Below, one piece after another: positions 35,185-45,596 of a stretch of 64,000 bases of DNA (positions are counted from its first letter, which is position 1; each line of letters begins with the position of its first letter). The position numbers were made by a program, and so were the translations under genes. The notes below the pieces were generated by a model. The model saw only the letters and a list, made by a program, of their open reading frames with translations. It made no database searches and was not told where the DNA came from. Source of the stretch: Rana temporaria (lineage: Eukaryota > Chordata > Amphibia > Anura > Ranidae); the NCBI RefSeq assembly GCF_905171775.1, contig NC_053489.1, forward strand, positions 329,936,089 through 330,000,088, given 5' to 3'.

Positions 35185-36199
35185 TTCGGCCCCCAAAAGA
35201 AAGAAATATTCACAGAACTAATAAATAATTAGACCATTGGACTTTATACAGTTGTTTGTCATTAATGCTTTTTCTCTTTTTATCTGTCTTCCTGGTTCTC
35301 AAACTAACTTCTGCACTTATAGTGCAAAATTTAGTTCTCCACTTTTAGTAAATAACCACATTTGCACATTATTCACTCATCTACAAACAGGGTATTGAGT
35401 CTAGAAATAAGAAGCCACTCCATTTTCTAATTTTGAGGTCAAGCTTTTTAATTTCTGCTTGTTCATGACCACAACAATTTTTTTGTTTTTTTAAAGTACT
35501 CCCTGCTTTTGGACTTAGGAGTCTACAATATTTTTAGTCCATTTTGTAGTAATTTTTTATTTTATTTAACAAAAAATATTCTCAAGAATATACATTTTTA
35601 AACCAGTTCACAGTTTTGGTTATCTAGTTCTATTTCTTTTTTACATAGATAATATATATAATGTCGTAAAAATGTTGCCAATAAACTCCAAAAATAGAGA
35701 GATATATATTTTGTAAGTTTTTGGTGGGGTGTTTTTACCGCCATTGCTGTAATTTTTTTTAGCATTTTTGTTTAGCTAAAAATAAGGTAATTTTTTTTTT
35801 GGACCTTTTTTTTCCAGAATAAAATTTTTACCTTTTTGTAAAATATTTTTTTCTGATTTTTCGTAATTTTATCATTTTCGATTTTTTCACAAATATATAT
35901 TTTTTTTAAAAAAAATTTTTCTTGTTGAAAATTTTTTTGATTATTGGTTTTTGGAAATACGATTATATTTGTTTTTTTATTTTGGTGTCAAATCTCGACT
36001 TCAGTAAATTTTGGATTTTTAGAGATATATAATTATATATATATATATTTTTGGTTGGTGTTTATTCTTTGATTGTTTATGGTCTAAACTTTATAGTATC
36101 CAAAAATTAACAAAATGGACAAACAAAAGAACTTAAACCTTAGAAAAATATAAAAATTCACAACAGCAGTCAGTCATGGTGTGCTTTCACACTGGAACA
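35185..36199. other. AT-rich 3' region of Harbinger B transposase
   Basis: Very A/T-rich with long T-runs. AATAAA-like sequence at about 35219 may end the transposase transcript. No gene. Confidence 0.6.
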
Positions 36200-36447
36200 C
36201 GCCAAAATTTGAAGATGCACACATTCAGTGAAAAATCGCCAAATGTCATTGGTTCAACAGACAATGGCCACATCTGCTATCTGACATCATGGGTGATCAA
36301 TGTCTGTGTTTTGTGGGAGCAAACCCTTCCTCTCAACTACTTGAGGATGGAGGAGGGGGTTGGACCCACAAAGCACAGACACTAGATATTCTGTGATGGC
36401 AGATAGCACATGTTGGCACACTGTGTGTGCATCTTCAAATTTTGGCG
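36200..36447. repeat. Long hairpin between convergent genes, Harbinger B
   Basis: Outer arms are a perfect 24-bp inverted repeat (36200-36223 and 36424-36447, beginning CGCCAAAATTTGAAGATG). Further inner arms (GCTATCTGACATCA / TGATGGCAGATAGC, and GTCTGTGTTTTGTGGG / CCCACAAAGCACAGAC) make an almost continuous ~250-bp hairpin. It lies 10 bp past the Myb stop. A homologous hairpin lies in the same place in copy C (57784-58001). It may be a nested MITE fixed in the family or a 3'-end/insulator element. Confidence 0.85.
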
Positions 36448-36456
36448 TATTCATTA

Positions 36457-38342
36457 TTAAAAAAGTAAAAATGGTTGTGGGGGCGGGGGATGGGCGGGGG
36501 GTGTTTCAGTCTTTGACATCATGTCAATAATATTTTTAAAATTTGATTCGATGACCATCATTCTTTGCCGCATATTGTCCATTTCCGTGCTGCACTCCAA
36601 AAGGACATTTGTTACATTCTGTTCCATGACAACCATCCTTTCACGCATATTGTGCATTTCAGTGCTGCACTCCATTACCTGTTGAATAATTATAGCAGCA
36701 CTTGCACGCGAAAAAAATGCCACACCATCTTCCTCCCCTAAAAAAATATAAAAATGGGCAATCAAAACTAAAATATTTGATGAGGCCTATCTACATATGT
36801 TTTGCCAAATCAAGCTGGGGTGACACTGACCTGATGGTCTTCTCCTTTCCACCTCCACAATTTCGCCATCTTCGATCACTCCTCCTTCTTCCACCACTTG
36901 CCCATCATCTTCCATGACTCCTCCTTCTTCCACCACCTCCCCATCATCTTCCACGACTCCTCCTTCTTCAACCACTTCCCCATCATCATCGACTCCTCCT
37001 TCATCCATCAATCCACCTTCTTTCAATTCGCCAAATTCTTCTTCCGCCACTTGCCCTTCATCTGCTATAAATTCTAATTCCAAAATTACTTCTTCCTCCT
37101 CTCTTCCTTCCTCCTTTCTTACTTCCTCCTCTCCTTCCACATCCTCCTCTCCTTCCACATCCTCCTCTCCTTCCACATCCTCTTCTCCTTCCACATCCTC
37201 CTCTCCTTCCACATCCTCTTCTCCTTCCACATCCTCTTCTCCTTCCACATCCTCTTCTCCTTCCACATCCTCTTCTCCTTCCACATCCTCCTCCTCCTCC
37301 ACATGGCGAGATGGAAGATTTTGGCCTTGTCTGGCCCTCTCTGCCTCCTCCAAATGCTGGCGACTTATTTCCCCTAAATAACACAAAACAAAAGGTATAC
37401 TCATCAGCACACAGATATTGGAGAGCAGAAATCGCATACATTGCTTAGAAGAGGCTTTCATTTCTTTATTTTTTTCTTTCACCAAACCTACATTTTTGAC
37501 AGACTTCTATGGCAAGCTCTGATCCTGCCCCTTTTTAGCAAAGTGACACACATGGATGTCCCCCCTAAACTGTATTTCTGGGAGACCCTACCAAAAATGT
37601 AAATTTATTTTGGGAGACACAGGTGCTCTGCATTGCAGATGGGAAAACATCTGCTTTATTAGCACTGTTTTTAGAATGAATCCTGTTTGCCTTTCACATT
37701 CTCTTAATTTGATTTTTAGAAACTAGCTTTTACACAATGTTTACAAACAAAGTTTTTGGCCAGTGAGCCATGTCCATGTGTGTTGTTCCTGGAATAACCT
37801 TGCATTTCTGAGAAACGATGTGATGTTACGCGGTTTACTAAGAACACTATTTGTAAATAGGTAGGTATTTATGTTATAAAAAAAAATGACAACATGTCTT
37901 CAAAAGTACAAGCAGGCCAAGGAGGCAGATGGTGAAATATACATGGCAACACATTCTTGCAGACAATCCCCCCCCCCAACCCCAAAAAAATGTACTTACT
38001 TTTACGCAGAATTTTAAGGATCTTCTTCATCTGATGTGGCTCCCTCAATTTTAAGTCGGACCAGCGTTTCCTCAGCTATTCTTTGGACCTGGTGATCCCA
38101 AACATCCTCTGCATTCTCCTCGCCACCTTGTCCATAATGTGTGCCTTTCGGCGGTTAGGGGTCTTGTATGGCCCTAATTCACCATCATAGTCCTTCCTCC
38201 GCATGATGGAAACTAACTCCACCATTTCCTCGAACCGCATATTAGTGGGTTTGTATCTTCTTTGCCTGGATCGGGACGTCCCTGCCTCTGTCCCTTCACT
38301 TGCGGCCTGAGAGCATCGTGCCCGCTCGTGTGACATCGCCAT
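36457..38342 (-). pseudogene. Harbinger B Myb/SANT-like protein, one nonsense codon
   Basis: Three exons on -: 38342-38000, 37373-36831, 36737-36457 (389 codons). All splice phases agree, with GTAAGT and GTCAGT donors and TTAG acceptors. Exon 1 begins MAMSHERARCSQ, then RQRRYKPTNMRFEEMVELVS, MDKVARRMQRMF and SKE-stop-LRKRWSDLK, a Myb/SANT-like DNA-binding fold of the type found in Harbinger partners. Exon 2 is highly acidic with about nine GEEDVE repeats. Exon 3 is a coiled-coil-like C terminus with a duplicated MECSTEM...MRxRM...E unit. The only lesion is TAG at 38078-38076 (codon 89), where copy C has Q. Likely binds the element's ends and escorts the transposase to the nucleus, by analogy with known Harbinger Myb partners. 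Confidence 0.88.
37134..37300 (-). repeat. 18-bp coding tandem repeat (GEEDVE) in Myb exon 2
   Basis: Nine or so units of an 18-bp sequence reading TCCACATCCTCYTCTCCT on +. The length is a multiple of three, so copy-number change keeps the frame. Copy C has only a short related EEG/EVEEGE tract. Confidence 0.9.
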
Positions 38343-38666
38343 CTTTCCTTTCCCACAGAGATTATGGGCGGGGAAAAGAGAAAATGTTCCGCCATGGGCG
38401 GAGACGAGGGCGGCATTTCATACATACGCGGAGTGTAGAGAATGCAAACAACGTGTTTACGTAGGTTACGCGGAGAATATTCGAGCGCATCCAGAACATA
38501 CATAGTTAACGCCATATTTCCGAAACACATTGATTAGGGGCATGGCAAAGCTGACGAGGGCGGCGTTTCATACATACGCGGAGTGTATAAAAGGCGCACG
38601 CCGTGTTTACGCAGGTTACGCGGTAATTAGGCGAGCGTGAGAAACGAGGAGCGAGAGACAGGAAGG
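38343..38666. promoter_or_regulatory. Divergent Myb/MADF promoter with 150-bp duplication
   Basis: Two 71-bp direct repeats (38403-38473 and 38553-38623; GACGAGGGCGGC ... GGTTACGCGG) are spaced exactly 150 bp apart. The second contains TATAAAAGG (38586-38594) directed at the MADF gene; the first has lost it. A probable untranslated first exon ends at GGAAG/GTAAGG (38666/38667). The matching TATA in copy C (56235-56243) lies 92 bp from the Myb ATG, as expected if copy B's promoter was duplicated once. Confidence 0.72.
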
Positions 38667-39274
38667 TAAGGAAATTCAAAATGGGATCAGCAGAGGCCTA
38701 GAAAATGGAGAGCCATGGGATGGGGGTTTGGTCTGTTGGTTGCACCCTTTTTAAGCTATTCTGTCTCTTGAGTACCACAATGTTATTTTGGTATCCAAAT
38801 GCTTTTGGACACCTCACAAAATAGAGATGTGAACAATGCTGTACCTCATTTAAAAGTTTTTGAATGGTGTATTCAGATCAGGCAAAGTATTGTTCAGTGT
38901 TGGTTGTACAGAGGTCATTAGGAAGTGTCTTTTATGTCATCCATTCTCAGGGGCAGGAGATCTACACATGAAAGAGTGCCTAGATGAATGCTCTGATTTG
39001 TAAGCATTGTTTAGGTTTCTATATTAAAATTAGTTACTGCAATGTTACCAATGGGTCTGCATGTAGCAAATCAATGTTTGGTACAACCAATGCGGCCGAG
39101 CTGCCAATCATATTTACAACAAGAGAGACTGTGTTTGTAATTAGATATAGGTCATAAATTTGGAGACACATATTATATCAAGGTCAACGCTGATCCTTTT
39201 TAATATCTATTTTTATTTGGTTTATGTTTTGCTAATCTAGACTCAAAAAACAAATTAGAAAATAAGGCCGGGAA

Positions 39275-40525
39275 ATGGACCTCCTCCAAACTAAGGAAGC
39301 AATAGAGGCCTTACTTGAATAATTTGAGGACACGCCCATCCTGTGGGATTCCAAAAACTCTTTATATTGCAATAAAGATGTACGAGCGGCAGCACTAGAG
39401 GAGCTAGCAAACTATATGCAAACATGGGTGCCAGGATGCACTGCCAACATGGTGAAGGATAAACTTGCCAACCTGAGAAGCACATATAGAAGAGCATACA
39501 AAGCTAATAAAACAAAAAAATCTGGAGCAGCAGCAACACAAGCAAAGGAACCCAAACTGTGGTATTACAAACAGATGGCTTTTTTGCGGAACGAAATGGA
39601 GGGCAGGAAATCGATGTCTAGTCTTGCGTCCAACCTTCCCTCCACGCTACATTCCAGCGGACCTTCCCAAGATGACCACAGCCCTGCAGAGTCGGAAGAA
39701 GAGGGCCTGGCTGACAGAGATGCAGATCTGCCACCCTTCGATGAGGAGGTATAGTAGTTTCCTCTATATTTCTTGCGTAAATAATTATTGGTGGATTAAT
39801 GAGTTGATATTGTAAAAGAAAAGCCAAGCTGGGAAAAAGCAAAAAAAAAGGTCGCCAGACAAATAGGTGTCAGGGATGACAACTGCAGGGGTCAGAAGGA
39901 GAGTCTATTCAAGTTATAATGAACCGAAAATAATAAAAGAAAAACATGAAAATGAGTGTGGTTTGATTTGGCGAAATAGTAAAAAATTTACCTTTTTTTG
40001 ACACAGGAAGAAGAGATCAGCCAGGAGGTGGCAGATCCTCACGTGTCTGTCAGCCAGGAGGAGGCCGGGGTCAGTGGCAGCCAGGAGGAGGCCGGGCCCA
40101 GTGGCCTGCAGCAGGTCCCCCCGCCCAGGACAACCACCACCAGCCAGTCTTCTCCCCCCCAGGTGAGGCCATCAGGCCGAAGGAGGCAGTTGAGGCCTGT
40201 GGAGGAGGCAAGCCTCTGCATGATCCAGGAGGCAAGTGCCATCATGAGGGCCCCCATCAACCCCACAGAGGCTTTCAGTGCCTCCTTGGCACACGATTTA
40301 AATGAAGGGGAGGAGGAGCAGAGAAGACTGGCAAAGGCCCTGATGAACCAGGTCCTTTGGTGGATGCAGAAGGGCCTGCTGACCCCAGACACTGGGCTAT
40401 GTGACCCGGCCTGGCTTGCTGAACACCATCCTCCTGCTGCCACATCGACCCCACCTGCAAGAGCCCGTGTAAGATCCGCTGGAAGGCAGCCTGGAGGGAA
40501 GGCTGGAAAGAGGAGGAAACGGTGA
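39275..40525 (+). pseudogene. Harbinger B MADF-domain protein, one nonsense codon
   Basis: Coding exon 1 is 39275-39748 and exon 2 40007-40525, with donor GTATAG and acceptor ACACAG, phase 0. A leader intron (38667 to about 39251) is likely. Exon 1 encodes a MADF domain, a helical DNA-binding fold: FEDTPILWDSKNS, ALEELANYMQTW, MVKDKLANLRSTYRR, KKSGAAATQAKEPKLWYYKQ. Exon 2 is acidic (SQEEAGVSGSQEEAGPS), then helical (VEEASLCMIQEASAIM, EEEQRRLAKALMNQ; BESS-like position), ending in a basic tail GKAGKRRKR. The only lesion is TAA at 39320-39322 (codon 16). The final ~80 bp overlap an antisense MADF remnant. Role unproven: probably a second DNA-binding partner of the transposase. Confidence 0.87.
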
Positions 40526-40762
40526 TTCCCTGCCTTCCATTTCCTTCCACACAAAGGACATATTGTTTGGACTACCACAGTTTGGGTTCCTTTGGTTCTG
40601 TGCTGCTGCTTCAGATTTTTTGGTTTGCCTCCTGAGGCTTGGTAGTTTATCCTTCACCATGTTGGAAATGCGAGTTTGCATATAGTTTGCTATCTGTTCT
40701 AGTGCTGCCGTTCTTTTTTTTTTGGATGACATTTGCCAAAATAAATGGCTTTTTGCTATCAT
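40440..40762 (-). pseudogene. Inverted MADF exon-1 remnant, antisense to MADF tail (B)
   Basis: On - the translation reads AALEQIANYMQTRISNMVKD, TKKSEAAA, MSFVWKEMEGRES and LSSLPSRLPSSG. It matches MADF exon 1 of the same element (ALEELANYMQTW, TKKSGAAA, MAFLRNEMEGRKS) in order, with gaps and shifts. Its 3' part is the exact antisense of the last codons of MADF exon 2. A matching arrangement sits in copy C at 54083-54487. Confidence 0.85.
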
Positions 40763-41574
40763 TTGAAAACCTGTCTATTGTTTGTTATACTGTGGGGATT
40801 ATTAGGCAGCAAACCTTAAAAAAATATACAATGGGTCATTTACAAAGGACACAAACTCCTTGGGGGGGGGGGACATTTGGTGTGCCAACATGGTTCAATA
40901 TTCTAAAATTAAACCAAAAAAAAAAAAATGCCCTATAAAAACAAATAGAACATGTAAGAACAAAATGAAGAAAATGGTGACATAACTAGAAACACACCCA
41001 AAAAAAAAGAAGATGAACATTCCTTTACAAAATTTAATTTAAAAAATATGGAGGACCACCAACAAAAACACACGTCTGGCCTAGAAAACATTTTTAAATG
41101 ATTACATCACAAGCAAGAAATGTGACATTTCAGTATGGGACAACTCAATTGAAATTGCATCAGCAAGAGAACGGGGTTATTCTAGCAAGAGAAGAATTAA
41201 TAAAACGAGGCAATAAACTGTTGTTTATTGCGTCGTTTGAAGACATTGTTCTCTTGCTAGATTAAAAGCTTTCAAATGACGAATGTGCCATATCCCAAAC
41301 AAACGCAAGTTTTACCTGAACGAGCGCTCCCGTCTCCTCATTTTGACTGAGCATGCGCGGGGTTTTCGTACGCTGCTTTTGTGTACAGACGACCGAACAT
41401 GTCCGAGCGGACACGATTCCAGCGGACTGTTTTAAAGCAAGACCAGGAAACAGTTGTTCGTTGGGAAACGGTCTGGCCGACGAATGTTTGCTGGAATCCT
41501 GTCCGTTACTGCCTACACACGATCGAACATGTCCGCTGAAACTGGTCCGCGGACCAGTTTCAGCAGACATGTTT
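40763..41574. other. Right subterminal region of Harbinger B
   Basis: No gene. Contains A-rich sequence, an AGAGAACGGGGTTATTCTAG / CTCTTGCTAGATTAAAAGC imperfect palindrome (41168-41270), and GGTCCGCGGACC hairpins next to the right end. GAGCGCTC and CATGCGC blocks near 41320-41360 are shared with copy C (53670-53710). Confidence 0.7.
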
Positions 41575-41592
41575 GGTCGTGAGTACGGGGCC

Positions 41593-42076
41593 TTAGAGAT
41601 AGCCTCTACCTCTCATAAAATTTGCTTGTTTGCGGATGATGCGCTCCTATTTGTATCTTCTCCCCGTACAACTCTCCCAAACCTTATTCAAATCTTAGAA
41701 AAATTTGCAAATATTTCAGGTTTAGAAGTTAATAAATCCAAATCTAAGGCTCTCAATGTGTCTCTCCCTCCCCATGAAGTTGCCCATTTACAGGAATATT
41801 TTTCTTTTACTTGGTCCACTACATCTCTACCGTATTTAGGCATAAAACTAACTAGTGATCCAGCGTCTCTTTACAGGTCCAACTATCTTCCTATGCTATC
41901 ACATCTATCTTCCCTATTAGATACCTGGAAACCGCTCTGTGTTTCTTGGTTAGGACGAGTTGCAGCCGTCAAGATGTCCCTGCTTCCCAAGCTTTTATAT
42001 CTTTATAAAGATATATAGTTCTCCTGATTACTGTCCCCTCCTATTTCCACCGAATTGTTCAGACCTGGGTCTTTAA
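41593..42076 (+). pseudogene. LINE #3 ORF2, RT catalytic block (continued)
   Basis: Resumes directly after Harbinger B with EIASTSHKICLFADDALLFV; the RT catalytic FADD at about 41629-41640 is intact. SGLEVNKSKSKALNVSLP, YLGIKLTSDP and LGRVAAVKMSLLPKLLYL follow. The frame breaks near 42020 and is interrupted by a TTAA element exactly at VFK. Confidence 0.88.
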
Positions 42077-43080
42077 CCACTTGCTTACTGGGCACATAAA
42101 CCCCCTTCGTGCCCAGGCGAAATTTCAGCTTCCGGCACTGCATCGATTTAATTGAGATTTGCGCGGTCGTGCTACGTGGCTCCCAAACAAAATTGAAGTC
42201 CTTTTTTCCCCACAAATAGAGCTTTATTTTGGTGGTATTTGATCACCTCTGCGGTTTTTATTTTTTGCGCTATAAACAAAAAAAGAGCGACAATTTTAAA
42301 AATATATATATATTTTTTACTTGTTGCTATAATAAATATCCCAATTTTTTTTAAAAAAAACTATTTTTTTTCTCAGTTAAGGCCGATACGTATTTTTCGA
42401 CGTATTTTTGTAAAAAAAAAATCGTAATAAGCGCCTGGTTTGCGCAAAAGTTAAAGGCGCCTACAAAATGGGGAACAGAATTATGATTTGTTTTTATTAT
42501 TTTTTTTTTACTAGTAATGGCGGCGATCTGCGATTTTTATTGGGACTGCGATATTGCGGCGGACGTATCGGACACTTTTGACACAAATTTGGGACCATTC
42601 ACATTTATACAGCGATCAGTGCTATAAAAATGCACTAATTACTGTATAAATGTGACTGGCAGGGAAGGGGTTAACACTAGGGGGTGAGGAAGGTGTTAAA
42701 TGTGTATCCTGGGTGTGTTCTAACTGTGTGAGGGGAGGGGGTGACTGGGGAAGGTGACCGATGCTGTGTCCCTATGTACAAGGGACACAGATCGGTCTCC
42801 TCTCCTCTGACAGCACGTGGAGCTCTGTGTTTACACACAGAGCTCCACGTCCCTGCTGTCACCTGCTGTGTTCCCGACGATCGCGTGTACCTGGCGGACA
42901 TCGCGGCCGCCAGGTACACGCATCGGCTCTTCAGCGATGCGCCGGGACAGTGTTTACCGGCTGCACGCCCCCCAGAGGCGCGCGCGGGTAATGCACATAA
43001 AAGGACATCTAAAGACGTCCACTTGGCACTTGAGAGCCGCGCTGTTGATGTCTTTTGTCAATAGCGTGGGTCTCAAGTGG
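42077..43080. mobile_element. TTAA-flanked element in LINE #3
   Basis: TTAA at 42073-42076 and 43081-43084 lies in the codons for WVFKYIWG, so the duplication is certain. Ends CCACTTGCTTACTGGGC / TCTCAAGTGG. The interior is shared with 10021 and 14707, including a GGAGCTCTGTGTTTACACAC palindrome near 42818. Non-coding. Confidence 0.9.
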
Positions 43081-44345
43081 TTAAGTATATTTGGGGTACC
43101 ATAAAGCCAAGAGTACCCAGGTCCATCCTTCTTCACAACAAACTTAGTGGGGGCTTGGGAATCCCTAATTTCGCTCGTTACTACCAGGCTGCTCAGTTGG
43201 CTCAAATCACTTTGTTTCATGCTTCTTCAGAAATTCCAATATGGGTCAGTCTGGAAGCTGTAGATCTTTTCCCGCTGATGTATCCAACCTACTGTGGCTG
43301 CCCCCGTTAGCTCGTGGCCCTATACTCAACCCGGTCACACACCACTCACTCAAGTTATGGGATAGCCTACGTGGTTGTTTTCGGTTGGTGTCTCCCCACA
43401 CTCCGTTACTTTCCTTTATAGGTCACCCACTTTTTTATCCTGCCTTCACTGATCCTGTTTTTTTTTTTCGGCTCTGGTTCCAGTCTGGGTTACACCGAAT
43501 TTGCGATCTTGTTACTACTACCTTCCTTTAAAACTTTCCCAGATCTTCAGATTCAAGCTAAATTTCCCTCCAATGAGTGTTTCTGTTACTTACAAATAGC
43601 CCATTTTGTCTGAACAGTGATTGGCGATTGCTCTTCCCTGGTTGGTTTGTCCTTCTATTAGAGCATTTGCAACTCAGATCCACATGCCCCTGGTATCATT
43701 TCACATATCTACAGCCACTTCACTGCCTCTTCGGCTGACCTCCCCCTCTATGCTGCACAGTGGTCCAAAGACCTTCAAATAACGTTGGATGCGGGGGATT
43801 AGGCAAACATATGGGCCTGCAAAAAATCCTCCTCTCAAAATGTGGTAGCCCTGGAGGCCAATTACAAAGTTCTCATGCAGTGGTACTTAGTCCCCGCAAG
43901 GATTTCTAAATTCCTGCCATCCTACCCATCCGTATGTTTCCGGGGATGTGGGGAGAGGGGCACTCATGAACATATCTGGTGGTCCTGTCCGATCGTGCAA
44001 CAGTTTTGGGTAGCAATATTTCAAATGGCCTCCACCTTACTTCATGATGCTTTCCCCCCTGACCCGTCCTTGGCTCTTTTGAATCACATCCATAAAGATT
44101 ACACGAGGGCCCAGGTTAGACTCCTCCTTCAACTAACTACAGCAGCTAAACAGACTATAGCTAGGGCATAGAAGACTCCAAAACTGCATATAGCAGAAGT
44201 TAAGAATAGAATGACCCAAGCGATGATCCATAGTAAAATCGAGGCAACAATTCTAGACCGAGTTACCCAGCACAACAATACCTGGACCCCTTGGGTGGAA
44301 AATTTTCTCCCCTCGGGATTCGATATTACCTTACTTGTTCCATAA
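43081..44345 (+). pseudogene. LINE #3 ORF2, C-terminal region
   Basis: Continues YIWGTIKPRVPRSILLHNKL and GGLGIPNFARYYQAAQL. Broken segments lead to ARISKFLPSYPSVCFRGCGE ... HEHIWWSCPIVQQFW (43890-44020), the C-terminal zinc-knuckle block with a C-x3-C and H-x4-C pattern. It ends PWVENFLPSGFDI at about 44330. Several frameshifts. Confidence 0.85.
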
Positions 44346-44880
44346 GTCTCGAGAAAACGTTGCTTTTAGAAAATGTGTCCTTCTGGGGTTCGTGCGGTCC
44401 TGCCGACATTCTTTTCTCCCTTTCTTTTTACCCTATGCTTTCTCTTTTTTGCCTCTCCTCTTAATTTTTCTTTCTGGATTCCCTTTTCTCCTTGATTAAA
44501 ATACCTTATTCGTATTCTCTTAGGCAATGTTAAAAATTATTGCCTAGATCTAGTTTACGGACACTTTTTTCCTAGACCTACAGAGTACTGCTTTGTGTTA
44601 TACGTTGTTATTGGATTGGAGCTGCTCACTTTCCTGATATACACTTTATGTGTTCCCTATTAATAGGTTTACAGTCATTTTCTTTACTGCACCCCACATG
44701 AGCATGTTCAGTATTGACATACACTGTCCATATTTAGGAAGTTCTGTTGTTTTGGTTATGACTGTATTTGCTGCACCTATAATGTACATTGACATACCCT
44801 TTACTGTGTTAACCAAAAATGCTTGTTACTGTACTCTGTGTCCTGTTTCTCAATAAAAAATTTGAACAGAAAAACTAGAC
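44346..44880 (+). other. LINE #3 3' UTR with AATAAA
   Basis: AT-rich untranslated tail. AATAAA at 44852-44857 is followed by an A-rich stretch, the 3' terminus of the element. Without the two insertions the LINE spans about 6.6 kb, the size expected of a full-length L1. Confidence 0.8.
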
Positions 44881-44959
44881 AAAGAAAAAGAAAAGGAAAG
44901 AAAACTTGTTCTAGGTCGATGCCTAGAAATCACTTACTTGCAATAGGCACAACCTATGA

Positions 44960-45240
44960 GGCCCCGTACACACGACAGAGGAACTCGACGTGCTTGGCAC
45001 GTCGAGTTCCTCGTCGAGTTTTGGGATGAAGCCGCCGAGGAGCTCGGCGGGCCGGCTTCTCCCATAGAAGAACGAGGACAACGAGAAAATAGAGAACATG
45101 TTCTCTATTTTCTCGTCGAGTTCCTCGGCGGCTCCATCGAGCCAAAACTGTACAGACGACAGAGATTCTCGGCAGAATCCGGGTTTTGACCGAGTTTCTC
45201 GGCGAATTCTGCCGAGAATCTCTGTCGTGTGTACGAGGCC
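44960..45240. mobile_element. Harbinger MITE (GGCCCCGTACACACGAC), relative of 9139
   Basis: Ends GGCCCCGTACACACGACAGA / TCTGTCGTGTGTACGAGGCC. Perfect inner hairpin arms GAGGAACTCGACGTGC / GCACGTCGAGTTCCTC. Flanked by TGA and TTA, so one copy of the duplication has probably mutated. Confidence 0.85.
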
Positions 45241-45243
45241 TTA

Positions 45244-45596
45244 GGGGTTAAAGTGTTCTTTCAAGCGAAGGGAAAACGACACACCAGGCCGCTTGGTTGT
45301 AGACTTTCTCGTGCCTGCTAGTTGGCTGGGTGACTCCTGTTGGATCTTTGAGGTAGAGGTTGAATAATCGAATCATCCCTAGGAGGGGTTCTAGAGATAG
45401 CATTAATTACAATGGAGAAAGTGGGCATCCCTGTTGCATTCCATTGTAAAGAGCAAATGACCACGACAGGTTCCCATTTACTTGTACTTGAGCAGCTGGT
45501 CTGGAATATAGTGCCTCTATCCATTTATACATGTACAGGTCCAACCCAAGGTTGAAAGCATACAGTCCCAGTCCAACCTGTCAAAGGCCTTTTTGG
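45244..45596 (-). pseudogene. L1-clade LINE #4 RT fragment
   Basis: On - it reads KKAFDRLDWD, then in shifted frames a YSRPAAQV-like stretch, VNG, a weak NGMQQGCPLSP-like block, and FALSLEPLL-like sequence before SLAPIRLFNLYLK-type text. It is interrupted by a hAT element at AFDR. Only this RT segment remains; heavily mutated. Confidence 0.65.

Larger units (their letters stand above)
32996..41592. mobile_element. Harbinger B, three-gene PIF/Harbinger transposon
   Basis: An 8,597-bp element inserted in LINE #3 between SPDVKGL and EIAS. TTA duplications are exact (32993-32995, 41593-41595). Ends are GGCCTTGTACTCACGACC and inverse GGTCGTGAGTACGGGGCC, 16 of 18 matching. Gene order: transposase (+), Myb/SANT-like (-), MADF protein (+), inverted MADF remnant (-). 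Each gene has a single nonsense codon and I saw no frameshift, so insertion looks comparatively recent. Both ends carry inner hairpins, e.g. CTGAAACTGGTCCG / CGGACCAGTTTCAG near the right end. Harbinger C (53464-59311) has the same order in reverse. Two-gene Harbingers are established; the added MADF gene is the unusual part. Confidence 0.92.

Noticed and set aside
37134..37300. Regularly spaced short repeats resembling a CRISPR array
   Set aside because: Units are contiguous 18-bp coding repeats with no unique spacers, inside a eukaryotic transposon gene.
36914..37381. Ser/Thr-rich 155-residue frame on + opposite Myb exon 2
   Set aside because: It is the antisense shadow of the 18-bp acidic repeat; the - frame has exon structure and homology to copy C.
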